Below, piece by piece: positions 1-6,740 of a DNA stretch of 46,900 bases. The notes under the pieces were generated by a model, which saw only the letters and a program-made list of their open reading frames with translations, searched no databases and was not told the DNA's origin. Made by a program: the position numbers and the translations under genes. Position 1 is the stretch's first letter; every line of letters starts with the position of its first letter. Location: positions 1-46,900 of IMG/VR virus record IMGVR_UViG_3300034093_000785, one strand, 5' to 3'. This DNA is from a virus.

Positions 1-26
1 TCTACTTGTTTTAGTTGTTTTTTCAT
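1..26 (-). CDS. Partial gene, N-terminus only
   Basis: An ATG on the minus strand at 26-24 opens a frame that begins MKKQLKQV and runs off the left edge of the window. Its start overlaps the TGA of the upstream 76-residue gene in the ATGA arrangement used repeatedly in this operon, which is the main reason to call it. Only eight codons are visible, so no function can be given. Confidence 0.45.
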
Positions 27-253
27 TTTATCACTTGTTTAATTACTTCCCATTTGTTTTTAAATTGCACCCTGTTGAATCTACCTGTGTTGTAGTTGAA
101 CATCCAAGCCTCCATATACTTCGACCAAGTTTTATAGTTACATATCCTGCAACACTTCACTCTTCCCTGATCGCTAGGACGTTGGTATTTCATCTTATCC
201 TTACCGAACATAAACAAGGGGAACTTGCGGTTACATCCAAAGCACTTCTTCAT
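23..253 (-). CDS. Small putative zinc-binding protein
   Basis: A 76-residue basic protein. Cysteines at 4 and 7 (CFGC) and a second cluster KCCRIC near residues 33-38 could form a four-Cys zinc site; the rest is rich in Lys, Arg, Trp and aromatic residues, as in small nucleic-acid-binding phage proteins. It lies 3 bp after the 128-residue gene and its TGA overlaps the ATG of the next gene, so it belongs to the leftward operon. The zinc site is inferred from cysteine spacing; I recognise no named family. Confidence 0.75.
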   Translation of the reverse strand: MKKCFGCNRKFPLFMFGKDKMKYQRPSDQGRVKCCRICNYKTWSKYMEAWMFNYNTGRFNRVQFKNKWEVIKQVIK

Positions 254-256
254 TAC

Positions 257-643
257 TCACAACTTTTTAATTTTAATTGTTCCCATTGTACCACTTGGTA
301 AAGCTGGAGAAGAATAAACATTATCCCAGTCATGGTCCATAGCTAATTGATATAACATTGTTCTTGATATTTGATAGCAGTTACCAATAAACTCAGTACT
401 ATTATATCCAAAACTTTGATTATCTACAAAGTCAGGAAGCAATATTCGTTTAGCTTGTCTTAACAATTCTTCAGCTTCATCACGTCTTTTTATTTGCTCA
501 TCGAATGGTAAGCCTTTTACCATCTCTTCAATAGTATTTCTTAACTTCCATTGACCTGATGCAAATCTTCCAACATCATCAAGACAATCAATGATTAATC
601 GCATTTGATCTTCTGATAATTCTATTTGATATTTCTTACTCAT
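257..643 (-). CDS. Conserved phage hypothetical protein, 128 aa
   Basis: The frame is open from 670, but the ATG at 643 (protein start MSKKYQIELSEDQ) overlaps the TGA of the upstream Cys-rich gene as ATGA, so this start is preferred. The N-terminal part is a predicted helical segment with alternating acidic and hydrophobic residues (SEDQMRLIIDCLDDVGRFASG), a type I recall from many phage early regions. No catalytic motif is visible. Function unknown. Confidence 0.8.
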   Translation of the reverse strand: MSKKYQIELSEDQMRLIIDCLDDVGRFASGQWKLRNTIEEMVKGLPFDEQIKRRDEAEELLRQAKRILLPDFVDNQSFGYNSTEFIGNCYQISRTMLYQLAMDHDWDNVYSSPALPSGTMGTIKIKKL

Positions 644-795
644 TTGTCGGTGTTTATGAAGTACAAACACGTTCCGTCTGACTCAGGTTCAAATGCAGCG
701 TATGATTGCCTATAAGAATCAGGCGGTGCTGTAAACCTGTAACACTTCTCCGACAATGGGCAGAGATAGTTTTTACATAGACTAATGTCCGGCAT
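640..795 (-). CDS. Small Cys-rich conserved phage protein, 51 aa
   Basis: A 51-codon frame starting MPDISLCKNYLCPLSEKCYR. Cysteines at 7, 12, 18 and 43 with the pattern C-x4-C-x5-C-Y-R-F-x-A are typical of a small Cys-rich protein often seen in phage genomes. The stop codon overlaps the next gene's ATG (ATGA at 640-643), supporting translation. It is the first gene after the structured RNA region. Four cysteines could bind a metal or a cluster; that is inference. Function unknown. Confidence 0.75.
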   Translation of the reverse strand: MPDISLCKNYLCPLSEKCYRFTAPPDSYRQSYAAFEPESDGTCLYFINTDK

Positions 796-817
796 ATTGT
801 TTTGTTTTAAAGTTTGT

Positions 818-921
818 AGTCAGGACAGGAACGATCCATGCATCTTTTACTTATTTTCTTTTCGGGCGGACTGTACACATCCTAATAAGTAACTGCTCTA
901 ACCACTTGAGCTACCTGACTA
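818..921 (-). tRNA. tRNA-like cloverleaf with expanded anticodon arm
   Basis: On the minus strand an acceptor-like stem AGTCAGG pairs perfectly with CCTGACT. It is followed by TA and a textbook D-arm, GCTC-AAGTGGTTA-GAGC. In place of a 5-bp anticodon stem there is a perfect 9-bp stem (TTACTTATT with AATAAGTAA) closed by a long loop of about 27 nt. The T-arm is weak: ATGG with CTGT (two G-U pairs) around ATCGTTC. No unambiguous anticodon can be read. It may be a degenerate tRNA, a tRNA with a small insertion in the anticodon loop, or a tRNA mimic at the 3' end of the structured RNA region upstream. Confidence 0.4.
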
Positions 922-927
922 TGTTTA

Positions 928-1140
928 AGGATGAGAAGTCCTCTGTGTTGTACATAAACTTTATCTTTCAAATTATGATTTAGCGTACTCCTTTCTCAAG
1001 GGAACAACACATACACCCGACTTTAGCTTGGTGATGCGTGATAGCGCAGTCTCCCACCTAACACAGCTACTTGCAATAGTGGATATCACACCTGCAAGGG
1101 ACTCTCTCCTGGCGCTCATTACTGAGTGAGAGGTACAATT
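928..1140 (-). ncRNA. Candidate structured non-coding RNA
   Basis: No convincing frame is present, but stems are dense. Stem I: CTCTC 1104-1108 with GAGAG 1128-1132, with CTCA/TGAG inside. Stem II: CTTGCA 1070-1075 with TGCAAG 1093-1098, with GTG/CAC inside. Stem III: TAGCT 1024-1028 with AGCTA 1065-1069, then GGTG/CACC and GCG/CGC nested inside. CCTT/AAGG hairpin at 990-1001. An enclosing 8-bp stem pairs TGTGTTGT 944-951 with ACAACACA 1004-1011. AGGA/TCCT at 928-942. Coordinates are plus strand; sense is assumed minus because all neighbours and the cloverleaf element lie that way. It could be a leader or processed RNA linked to the tRNA-like element. It matches no class I can name. Confidence 0.45.
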
Positions 1141-1203
1141 ACTTTTTACTTGAAGATAAACCCCAGTATTTAGGGCCTTTACTAATCTGTTCAGTAAAAC
1201 CCT

Positions 1204-1515
1204 TTAAATCTGTTCATTTCCATTTTCAGATATTTCTGGTAAAGAACGGAAACCATCTTCATCAATCCTCAACCCATAAGCAAGGTCCATCATACTCATC
1301 TCGTACTCAGCCTTTCTTTTCGTCATCCCTCTGTCCTTCATTAGCTTCTTCATACTCCATTCCTTCCACTCATCGTTCTGCTTCTGAGTCATTGTGTAAC
1401 GAGCATACCAACCCTCTTCTTCCTTTACAAGGTCATCAAAGGTTACGTCATATCCAGCAATCTCCATCATCTTGTTAATGATATCCTTAGCTGTTTGTAA
1501 TCTCTTGTCACTCAT
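1204..1515 (-). CDS. Hypothetical protein, 103 aa
   Basis: A charged, mainly helical protein (starts MSDKRLQTAKDII) with a Trp-rich middle (GWYARYTMTQKQNDEWKEW). It overlaps the upstream 140-residue gene by 4 bp (ATGA), as expected within the operon. Around its stop codon the 10-mer TGAACAGATT is repeated 23 bp apart, and a second, ATG-less frame continues beyond the stop; see findings. No family recognised. Confidence 0.75.
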   Translation of the reverse strand: MSDKRLQTAKDIINKMMEIAGYDVTFDDLVKEEEGWYARYTMTQKQNDEWKEWSMKKLMKDRGMTKRKAEYEMSMMDLAYGLRIDEDGFRSLPEISENGNEQI

Positions 1516-1934
1516 TTCCCTTCTCTTATTTTGATTAATGCTCTCTTCAAGTACATAGCCTCATCTAACACTTCTTCGTATGCGTGCTGAAGCCAATCCT
1601 CTAAGGTTAAATCAGAACGATCTACTGTAGTATAATACTTACCAAGACCTCTCATCTCTCTTAACTTCAAGTCCTCCATCACAGCAGTTAATGTAACCGA
1701 TGGGGTTCCATACTTCAACTCATAGAAACCATTCACAGCTCTCTCATGTATCCCCTCCCAAAATGCTCGGTCCGGTGCTGTCTTGTTCCAGTCGAAAGCT
1801 AACTCCAATGCAGTAGCTAAGTCCCCTGTGCCTAATCTAAGTTTTCTGTCACTCGTGTTCTTGAGAACCATCTCTCTCAAACCATTGTCTGGAAGAAGGT
1901 CAAACCACTCCCTGATTGTTTTTATTTTACTCAT
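1512..1934 (-). CDS. Hypothetical protein, 140 aa
   Basis: The open frame extends to 2009, but the extension is a hydrophobic, AT-rich translation of the intergenic leader, so the ATG at 1934 (MSKIKTIREWFDLLPDNG) is chosen. The C-terminal helix with spaced E, E, D and Y residues (LEDWLQHAYEEVLDEAMYLK) recalls short helical segments found in many phage early proteins. A MazG-like nucleotide-pyrophosphatase fold is a weak possibility only. A gap of about 70 bp separates it from the nuclease gene and may hold a promoter. Confidence 0.75.
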   Translation of the reverse strand: MSKIKTIREWFDLLPDNGLREMVLKNTSDRKLRLGTGDLATALELAFDWNKTAPDRAFWEGIHERAVNGFYELKYGTPSVTLTAVMEDLKLREMRGLGKYYTTVDRSDLTLEDWLQHAYEEVLDEAMYLKRALIKIREGK

Positions 1935-2002
1935 AAGATTTAATTGTTGACGCAAATATAGGTCAGAATAAATAATTCTGAAAATAAATTCGATAAAAAT
2001 TA

Positions 2003-2494
2003 TTAACAATTTAGCTTTAGTATCTCCTCGATACAGAACTGAACCTGCTTTTGGTTCTTTGGGACGAACAATAGTGGTGCGTTCTTCTTACCACTCATCC
2101 TCTTCTTAAACATCTTCCAAACGTATGGGAACCTTTCATTTGCGAAGCCCTTACATTCTAAGAACCAAGACTCATCTTTGGCTACGAAGTCAGGGGTGTA
2201 TGTTATGGGTAGGACTTTCTTCATCCCCTTGTTTTCAAGATCAGGCTTCTTACCTACCTGCTCCCAAGTATCTCCTGGGTATGTGAACCCTGGGAATATC
2301 TCATAGCTTCTTGGCTCGTAATCGAAATCCAATCCTGCCTCTTTTAGCTTCTTGTATGTGAAGGCTTCAAGTTGGGAGGCGAACTTAATACCATCTACAG
2401 ATTGCTTGGTTGATTTAATCTTACCTGATGTACTTCTCTTTGTGAAGCTTCTCTTTACTACGCCCTTGTATGTAGCCTTAGCTTTTCTTGGCAT
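2003..2494 (-). CDS. PD-(D/E)XK endonuclease, DUF1064-like
   Basis: A 163-residue protein with a basic Lys/Arg/Ser/Thr-rich N-terminus, probably for DNA contact. The nuclease core is visible: E43 in FASQLEAFTYKKL, D102 in the TPDF motif, and E113-x-K115 in FLECKGF. This order and spacing fit the PD-(D/E)XK phage nucleases of the DUF1064 type, related in role to T7 endonuclease I, which cut branched DNA or help degrade host DNA. Together with the endonuclease VII homologue two genes upstream, the phage has two candidate branched-DNA nucleases. Family assignment is from motif pattern; substrate is inferred. Confidence 0.8.
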   Translation of the reverse strand: MPRKAKATYKGVVKRSFTKRSTSGKIKSTKQSVDGIKFASQLEAFTYKKLKEAGLDFDYEPRSYEIFPGFTYPGDTWEQVGKKPDLENKGMKKVLPITYTPDFVAKDESWFLECKGFANERFPYVWKMFKKRMSGKKNAPLLFVPKNQKQVQFCIEEILKLNC

Positions 2495-2787
2495 TAAGAA
2501 ATGTATTTGTTTATGATTGCTTTCATCTCCTCAAGCTTCTCTTCAGGTGCAATCTTGTGGAATAGATCAGTTAACCTTGACACCAATATACCAACTGGAT
2601 CTTCTTCAAACTTAATCCATTCAGGGAATACCATATAAACATTACCGTCAATGTTTCTAACGTATGCTACGGTGTTGCTATTGTATACTCCCCAATGTAG
2701 AAAATATCCAGACTGAGCTGCATTGAAATCAAGCAACCCTTCCTTTCTGTGATAATCGTCTTGGTTAAAGAATCTTACTTTTATCAT
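2494..2787 (-). CDS. Hypothetical protein, 97 aa
   Basis: A 97-residue acidic protein (starts MIKVRFFNQDDYHRKEG) with a predicted mixed alpha/beta character: beta-rich middle (YFLHWGVYNSNTVAYVRN) and a charged C-terminal helix. It lies between two nucleases, overlapping the upstream endonuclease VII gene by 4 bp and sharing a base with the start of the PD-(D/E)XK gene. Co-translation with both nucleases is likely. No family recognised. Confidence 0.75.
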   Translation of the reverse strand: MIKVRFFNQDDYHRKEGLLDFNAAQSGYFLHWGVYNSNTVAYVRNIDGNVYMVFPEWIKFEEDPVGILVSRLTDLFHKIAPEEKLEEMKAIINKYIS

Positions 2788-3200
2788 TGATTAACTTTCA
2801 AATAGTCATCAGACTCAGAGGTGTCATCAGAATAATTTAATAAATAAATTCTAGCAAATTCAAGTAATTCTGGGTCATCTCTAAAGTGACCTAAACCTCT
2901 ATTACAATGATTGCATAACATACCTCTTACGATATTATCTTTATGACAATGATCAACCACTAAATTTTCTTCAGACCCACATATAGTACACTCTTTAGTA
3001 GTTTCGATTAAATTTTTTAAATCTTCATCACTTATCATGTTCCTGTAATTACCTCTTCTAATTTGAGTTCTATAATTACTTCGGCAGGATCTACACCAAC
3101 TATCAAAACCTGATTTAGTTTTATTGTGTAATGGAAAAAACTCACTTGTTAGTGGTTTTATTTCCTTACATTTAGTACATTCTTTACTTAGCAATTCCAT
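2784..3200 (-). CDS. Recombination endonuclease VII-like HNH nuclease
   Basis: A 138-residue protein with two zinc-type Cys pairs near the N-terminus (C8/C11 and C36/C39) and a second set at C71/C74 and C96/C99. The signature of the T4 endonuclease VII family is clear: VVDHCH (D83-H84-C85-H86), then VRGMLCNHCNRGLGHF. In that family the enzyme resolves Holliday junctions and branched DNA before packaging. The extra N-terminal CxKC...CRSC module is common in phage homologues and may bind DNA. It overlaps its neighbours on both sides. Confidence in the family is high; the exact substrate is inferred. Confidence 0.92.
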   Translation of the reverse strand: MELLSKECTKCKEIKPLTSEFFPLHNKTKSGFDSWCRSCRSNYRTQIRRGNYRNMISDEDLKNLIETTKECTICGSEENLVVDHCHKDNIVRGMLCNHCNRGLGHFRDDPELLEFARIYLLNYSDDTSESDDYLKVNQ

Positions 3201-3445
3201 GCCTTTCTAGCTAATCTCAATCTACTTTTAGGATCTTTGGCAGCATCAGGGAATTTTTTCATTTGACCAGCAGATCTAGCGCAAAAAGACTTCCTTCTCT
3301 TAGCATCCTTCTCTGTCTTTGGTTTTGGAGCAGGAGGTTTAAGATTACCACCGGTAGCTTTATTATATGAAGCTCTACCCTTGGCGTTCAATCCACCCTT
3401 AGGGTCCTTACCTTCCTTTCGAGTCCATGCTGCTGACTTAGCCAT
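3188..3445 (-). CDS. Small basic DUF6321-like protein, 85 aa
   Basis: An 85-residue, very Lys/Arg/Ala/Pro-rich protein (MAKSAAWTRKEGKDPKGG... ending ARKAWNC). The sequence KGRASYNKATGGNLKPPAP followed by RRKSFCARSAGQMKK matches a small conserved phage protein that I recall as DUF6321. It overlaps the endonuclease VII gene by 13 bp. It heads a run of three further tiny basic proteins. The role is unknown; binding DNA or RNA is likely from charge alone. Confidence 0.8.
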   Translation of the reverse strand: MAKSAAWTRKEGKDPKGGLNAKGRASYNKATGGNLKPPAPKPKTEKDAKRRKSFCARSAGQMKKFPDAAKDPKSRLRLARKAWNC

Positions 3446-3603
3446 TACTTTTTCTTTTTAGTTTTAGCCTTAATCTTTTTCTCAGCCGAAAGCATAGCTT
3501 TGGTAGGCTTCTTTCCAGAACCTTTATTAGCACGGATATTGTCCCAAAGACCTCTCTGAGACATTGATCCGTCAGCTCGTTTAATCATTTCTTTCTTAGC
3601 CAT
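3445..3603 (-). CDS. Small Lys-rich protein, 52 aa
   Basis: A 52-codon frame, MAKKEMIKRADGSMSQRGLW..., ending in a poly-basic tail (KIKAKTKKKKK-like). Its TAA overlaps the ATG of the next gene (TAATG), and its own ATG overlaps the TAA of the gene before it. This tight coupling and the Gly/Lys-rich motif RANKGSGKKPTKAM support a real gene of a kind seen in Bacteroidota phages. Function unknown; nucleic-acid binding inferred. Confidence 0.75.
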   Translation of the reverse strand: MAKKEMIKRADGSMSQRGLWDNIRANKGSGKKPTKAMLSAEKKIKAKTKKKK

Positions 3604-3719
3604 TATCCTTGACCTCTTGACTTTTTAACATTCTTATCCTTAGGAGACTTGCGCTTGATATATTTACCAGGCTTTCTAGTCCCGAATGTAACTTTATTAG
3701 ATGAAGTAGCTTTAGCCAT
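3603..3719 (-). CDS. Small Lys-rich protein, 38 aa
   Basis: A 38-codon frame MAKATSSNKVTFGTRKPGKY ending KKSRGQG, strongly basic. It ends in TAATGG, so that the stop overlaps the start of the 52-residue gene. The motif TFGTRKPGKYIKRKSPKDKN resembles small basic proteins in related phages. It is short, so the evidence rests mainly on coupling and composition. Confidence 0.65.
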   Translation of the reverse strand: MAKATSSNKVTFGTRKPGKYIKRKSPKDKNVKKSRGQG

Positions 3720-3740
3720 CTATTTTATATTTCGCCAAAT

Positions 3741-3863
3741 CTAGCATTTTCCACCACTTTTGGCGGCTTTTGATGGGTTAGAAACAATCTTATTAGGATT
3801 CATTCCCTTACCACCCTTAACTTTAGGCATGGCTTTCTTTGTGGTTTTACTAGAGTATTTCAT
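3741..3863 (-). CDS. Small Lys-rich protein, 40 aa
   Basis: A 40-codon frame MKYSSKTTKKAMPKVKGGKG... ending KAAKSGGKC. The ATG lies just after the 171-residue fibre-like gene (stop at 3866). Basic and Gly-rich like its three neighbours. A perfect 7-bp inverted repeat (CGCCAAA 3733-3739 with TTTGGCG 3759-3765) overlaps its 3' end and could form a weak hairpin. Function unknown. Confidence 0.6.
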   Translation of the reverse strand: MKYSSKTTKKAMPKVKGGKGMNPNKIVSNPSKAAKSGGKC

Positions 3864-3865
3864 AT

Positions 3866-4381
3866 TTAAAAATTATAATAGTATTTAATTTCTACATTTA
3901 CATATCGATCAATTAAAAAGCCAGCTCCTTGCCCACCACTAGCAAGGCTAGGTACTTTAATTTGAATCTCGGAAGCTGATTTTTCATGAAGGTGTATTCT
4001 GCTAGATGTGTAGCTATCAATAGTTACACTTGCTACATTAAAATTAGCAACGTCATTGTTATCAATAATGTTAACAGCAACAAGATCATTGATAGTTGCT
4101 CCAGGTTCAACAGCAACAGACAAATCGTATTCACCTGGGAAACTATTATAAATAGTTGTTGAATCATCTAAAAGATTCGGTAACAAATGCAATCTATATA
4201 CAAAAGAATAGTATGGTGCAGCACCTCCACCTCCTAATGCAGAAACAGGTACAGCTTTTTGTTGCACCTTGTTTCCTGTAGTTGGTGTATTAATAATAAC
4301 CAAATCAGTAGGATCAGCAGACTCAACCAAAAATTCATTTGGTATTACCGCTTGTCTAGAGATTATTCCGTTATTAGGCAT
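3866..4381 (-). CDS. Fibre-like protein with shared N-terminal module
   Basis: A 171-residue protein. The first 14 residues, MPNNGIISRQAVIP, and the following pattern (EF.V, two to three beta-type segments, TGxKVxQKAV) are shared with the 297-residue protein just upstream. The C-terminal part is beta-rich and differs. A conserved N-terminus with a variable C-terminus is the usual layout of virion-anchored fibre or appendage proteins, so the N-terminal module is probably the docking part. The location among early leftward genes, away from the rightward virion genes, is unusual. Receptor binding is inference. Confidence 0.7.
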   Translation of the reverse strand: MPNNGIISRQAVIPNEFLVESADPTDLVIINTPTTGNKVQQKAVPVSALGGGGAAPYYSFVYRLHLLPNLLDDSTTIYNSFPGEYDLSVAVEPGATINDLVAVNIIDNNDVANFNVASVTIDSYTSSRIHLHEKSASEIQIKVPSLASGGQGAGFLIDRYVNVEIKYYYNF

Positions 4382-4387
4382 ATCGTA

Positions 4388-5281
4388 TTAGTTATATTTT
4401 CTGTATGTTAATCTAAGAGCTACAGTTTCTGTAAAATTTGTTACCCACGCTGTTCCATCCCACATAAATACTTGTAAAAAAATTGTTGGAGTAGAAGCAA
4501 ATCCTTGCATAACAAATTTAACCATCCATAATCTATTTCCATTCCATGAACTATCAACATCTTGAGATATTGTTAATACGTTTTTAGCTGATGCTAAACT
4601 AAACGTACCTGCTGGAAATGTTATATTTAACATACCAGGAGCTGATTGACTTATACCAACATTAGTACTTGTTAAACCAAATTGATTTATCGCACTACCT
4701 ATAATAAAAGATGAAGGAGATGGAGGCATTGATGATCCAGCCATTGCAAATCTAGTTGAAAACTCAGAATAAGGCAAAGTCGCAGTACCAGCAGGACCCT
4801 GAGGGCCAACATTACCTTGTGGACCAGCAGGACCAACAGGGCCTTGAGGGCCTTGAGAAGCTAAGAAAGCCCATCCTGTGTTGATTACACCACTTCCATT
4901 TGTAGGAGAAACTCCAGTAACACCACCTGTTGCAGTAACCCAATAGCTGCCTAAAATATCAGTGTCTGGATTTACCCAAGTAACTACATCATTTAACTCG
5001 TATGCTGTTGAATTATTATACGCACCTCTCCAATCTAAACCAGAAGGTACAGCAGGACCGGCAGGACCAGCAGGACCCATTGGACCTTGAGGACCAGCCT
5101 CTCCACCACCAATCATTCCAGCTAATTGATTAAGAGTCACAGCCTTCTGCTCAACTTTACTACCTGTTAAAGCTTTATTTAAAATAACAACATCTGTTTC
5201 GTTATTGAACTCAGTAGTTGTAGCTACTTTAAATTCATCTGGTATAACTGCTTGTCTTGATATAATCCCATTATTAGGCAT
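4388..5281 (-). CDS. Collagen-like fibre protein with carbohydrate-binding-like module
   Basis: A 297-residue protein: N-terminal anchor module shared with the downstream paralogue (1-55), a first collagen-like Gly-X-Y run (about 80-96, GPQGPMGPAGPAGPA), a module with the pattern DWRGAYNNSTAYELNDVVTW...SYWVT...GWAFL that resembles the chitin-type carbohydrate-binding fold CBM5/12 (about 99-140), a second collagen-like run (about 143-165), and a beta-rich C-terminal domain. Collagen-like stalks trimerise in phage fibres, so this is probably a receptor-binding or surface-adhesion fibre. The domain order is seen in the sequence; the sugar-binding role is inferred. Confidence 0.8.
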   Translation of the reverse strand: MPNNGIISRQAVIPDEFKVATTTEFNNETDVVILNKALTGSKVEQKAVTLNQLAGMIGGGEAGPQGPMGPAGPAGPAVPSGLDWRGAYNNSTAYELNDVVTWVNPDTDILGSYWVTATGGVTGVSPTNGSGVINTGWAFLASQGPQGPVGPAGPQGNVGPQGPAGTATLPYSEFSTRFAMAGSSMPPSPSSFIIGSAINQFGLTSTNVGISQSAPGMLNITFPAGTFSLASAKNVLTISQDVDSSWNGNRLWMVKFVMQGFASTPTIFLQVFMWDGTAWVTNFTETVALRLTYRKYN

Positions 5282-5347
5282 CGTAGTATATTTTTAGTAA
5301 AGATAATTAAACCAGCACTAAATACTTAAACGTAGTTTCATTAATTT

Positions 5348-5596
5348 TTACAAGTCAGAAGTCATAATCCCAAGAACATCATCCTCGTGGATATAACCGA
5401 ACTTGATATCATCCTCATCGGTCTGTGTACACTTCTTGAAAAGAACACGCTGACCCAACGTAAACTCAGTCACCTCTGGACCAAGGTCTATAATCATTCC
5501 GGTGTTGCCAAACTTAGCCTCTCCTAACGTGTGAATAGTGTTTGACCTTTCAATTAAGTCAGGCTTAATCTTGATCATCTTCCCCAATGGTTTCAT
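5348..5596 (-). CDS. GroES-like co-chaperonin
   Basis: An 82-residue protein matching the GroES (Cpn10) layout: the N-terminal strand MKPLGKMIKIKPDLIERS, a mobile-loop-like stretch, GMIIDLGPEV, then TLGQRVLFKK and the C-terminal IHEDDVLGIM. The length is close to GroES (about 97). In phages such as T4 (gp31) a viral GroES analogue works with host GroEL to fold the capsid protein. It overlaps the end of the preceding gene by 32 bp. A second, tandem GroES-like protein is encoded at 24,655, just before the terminase. The fold call is from sequence pattern. Confidence 0.75.
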   Translation of the reverse strand: MKPLGKMIKIKPDLIERSNTIHTLGEAKFGNTGMIIDLGPEVTEFTLGQRVLFKKCTQTDEDDIKFGYIHEDDVLGIMTSDL

Positions 5597-5876
5597 TGCT
5601 TTGTGTGTTTTCGTTATTAATCATTTGAGCCATCCTTGCAAATCGCTTGATGGCGTTCTTTTTATTTAATGCAGATATGTATAGAAACTTTTCACGGATG
5701 AATACCTGCTTCCTGATCTCTTTCCTTCCGTCAGGCATCTCCACAAGTTTCCCCTCAACGTGAGCCTCTGTTACCTCTCCAGTCTCAGTATCCAACTGAA
5801 ACAATCTATGTCCCTTGTTAGGGGAAATGGAACCCAAGAGTTTAGTCTCAGGTTCCTTTTTTTCCATTTCATCCAT
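5565..5876 (-). CDS. Hypothetical protein, 103 aa
   Basis: A 103-residue protein, starting MDEMEKKEPETKLLGSI, with a beta-rich N-terminal half (HRLFQLDTETGEVTEAHV), a central basic segment and an acidic, Asn-rich C-terminus. It sits between recT and the GroES-like gene, overlapping the latter by 32 bp, and there is a gap of 24 bp after recT. No family is recognised. Confidence 0.75.
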   Translation of the reverse strand: MDEMEKKEPETKLLGSISPNKGHRLFQLDTETGEVTEAHVEGKLVEMPDGRKEIRKQVFIREKFLYISALNKKNAIKRFARMAQMINNENTQSNETIGEDDQD

Positions 5877-5900
5877 GTCACAAATATACTATGAAATTTG

Positions 5901-6737
5901 TTACGAAATTATGTCATCCTTAGCTTCGCTCATGTCAACAAACTCAACCTCCTCAATCACCACCTCATTGTCGTCACTCATTCTCGCTCTTCCACCGGTT
6001 GACAACTTATCGTCAAGCTCTACTGCACGAGCAATCTCACTCACACCCTGCTTTGGAACAGTCTTCAATGCCTGCTTGATAGCCGCTTTCTTGAACATCC
6101 AGTCAGCTACGTCAGTACCATTGTTGTACGGAGAAGATCCTGACGAACCTGCCTTAGACAATGACTTAATCTTGTTAAGTTGATTACCATCCAACACCTC
6201 GATGATTGGATCAGCACCCTCTAGCTTAATCACAGCGTATGCACAATGCACTCGCTTAGCTTTCTCCTGCTCAGGTGTACGGTTCATAATCGGGTCATGC
6301 TCTAGCACCAAGTTTAAACCACGAGAGTACTTGAACTTACCTGCCTCAACCTCGTCATTGTAAACCACACCGGCATAGATGCTCTTTACTCGTGGGTTGC
6401 GGTATGCAATCTCCACTAGTCCCTTGTAACCGATTTGGAACTGAACATCTTTGCCGTATGGAATAACGTAGGCAAACCCCTCTGGAGTGTTGAAACGTAG
6501 CTTCAATTCAGCGGAAACCAAAACAGCGGCAAACAAAGAAGCTCTGTCGCATTGTAGCAACTTGGGAGACTTCTTTACAGCCGTCATAACGCTGATAGCG
6601 AACTCGTCTGGACTAACTCCATACTTGCTACCTACTAACTTCATGATTGTGTCCTCATAACCCTTCATTTGGGCCTCGAACTTTTGCATTTCTTGCTTAA
6701 CGGTTGACACCGCAGTTGTTGTTTTTTCTGTACTCAT
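5901..6737 (-). CDS. recT: RecT-family single-strand annealing protein
   Basis: A 278-residue protein with the full RecT pattern: SLFAAVLVSAELKLRFNTPEG, then VIPYGKDVQFQIGYKGLVEIAYRN, and later the VADWMFKKAAIKQALKTVPK segment. RecT-type proteins bind single-stranded DNA and anneal complementary strands; in phages they work with a 5'-3' exonuclease. The RecE-like PD-(D/E)XK gene at 7,493 lies three genes upstream in the same operon, giving a complete two-component recombination system. The C-terminal tail (VVIEEVEFVDMSEAKDD) is acidic. Start at the ATG giving MSTEKTTTAV. Confidence 0.93.
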   Translation of the reverse strand: MSTEKTTTAVSTVKQEMQKFEAQMKGYEDTIMKLVGSKYGVSPDEFAISVMTAVKKSPKLLQCDRASLFAAVLVSAELKLRFNTPEGFAYVIPYGKDVQFQIGYKGLVEIAYRNPRVKSIYAGVVYNDEVEAGKFKYSRGLNLVLEHDPIMNRTPEQEKAKRVHCAYAVIKLEGADPIIEVLDGNQLNKIKSLSKAGSSGSSPYNNGTDVADWMFKKAAIKQALKTVPKQGVSEIARAVELDDKLSTGGRARMSDDNEVVIEEVEFVDMSEAKDDIIS

Positions 6738-6740
6738 AAT

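Noticed and set aside
818-1140. Group I intron or tmRNA
   Set aside because: I could not place the conserved P3/P7 core of a group I intron, and a tmRNA would lack the strong D-arm seen here and would need a tag-coding frame; neither is supported.
3720-3770. Terminator from the CGCCAAA/TTTGGCG inverted repeat
   Set aside because: The stem is perfect over 7 bp, but the loop is 19 nt, it overlaps a coding end, and there is no T-run after it on the minus strand.
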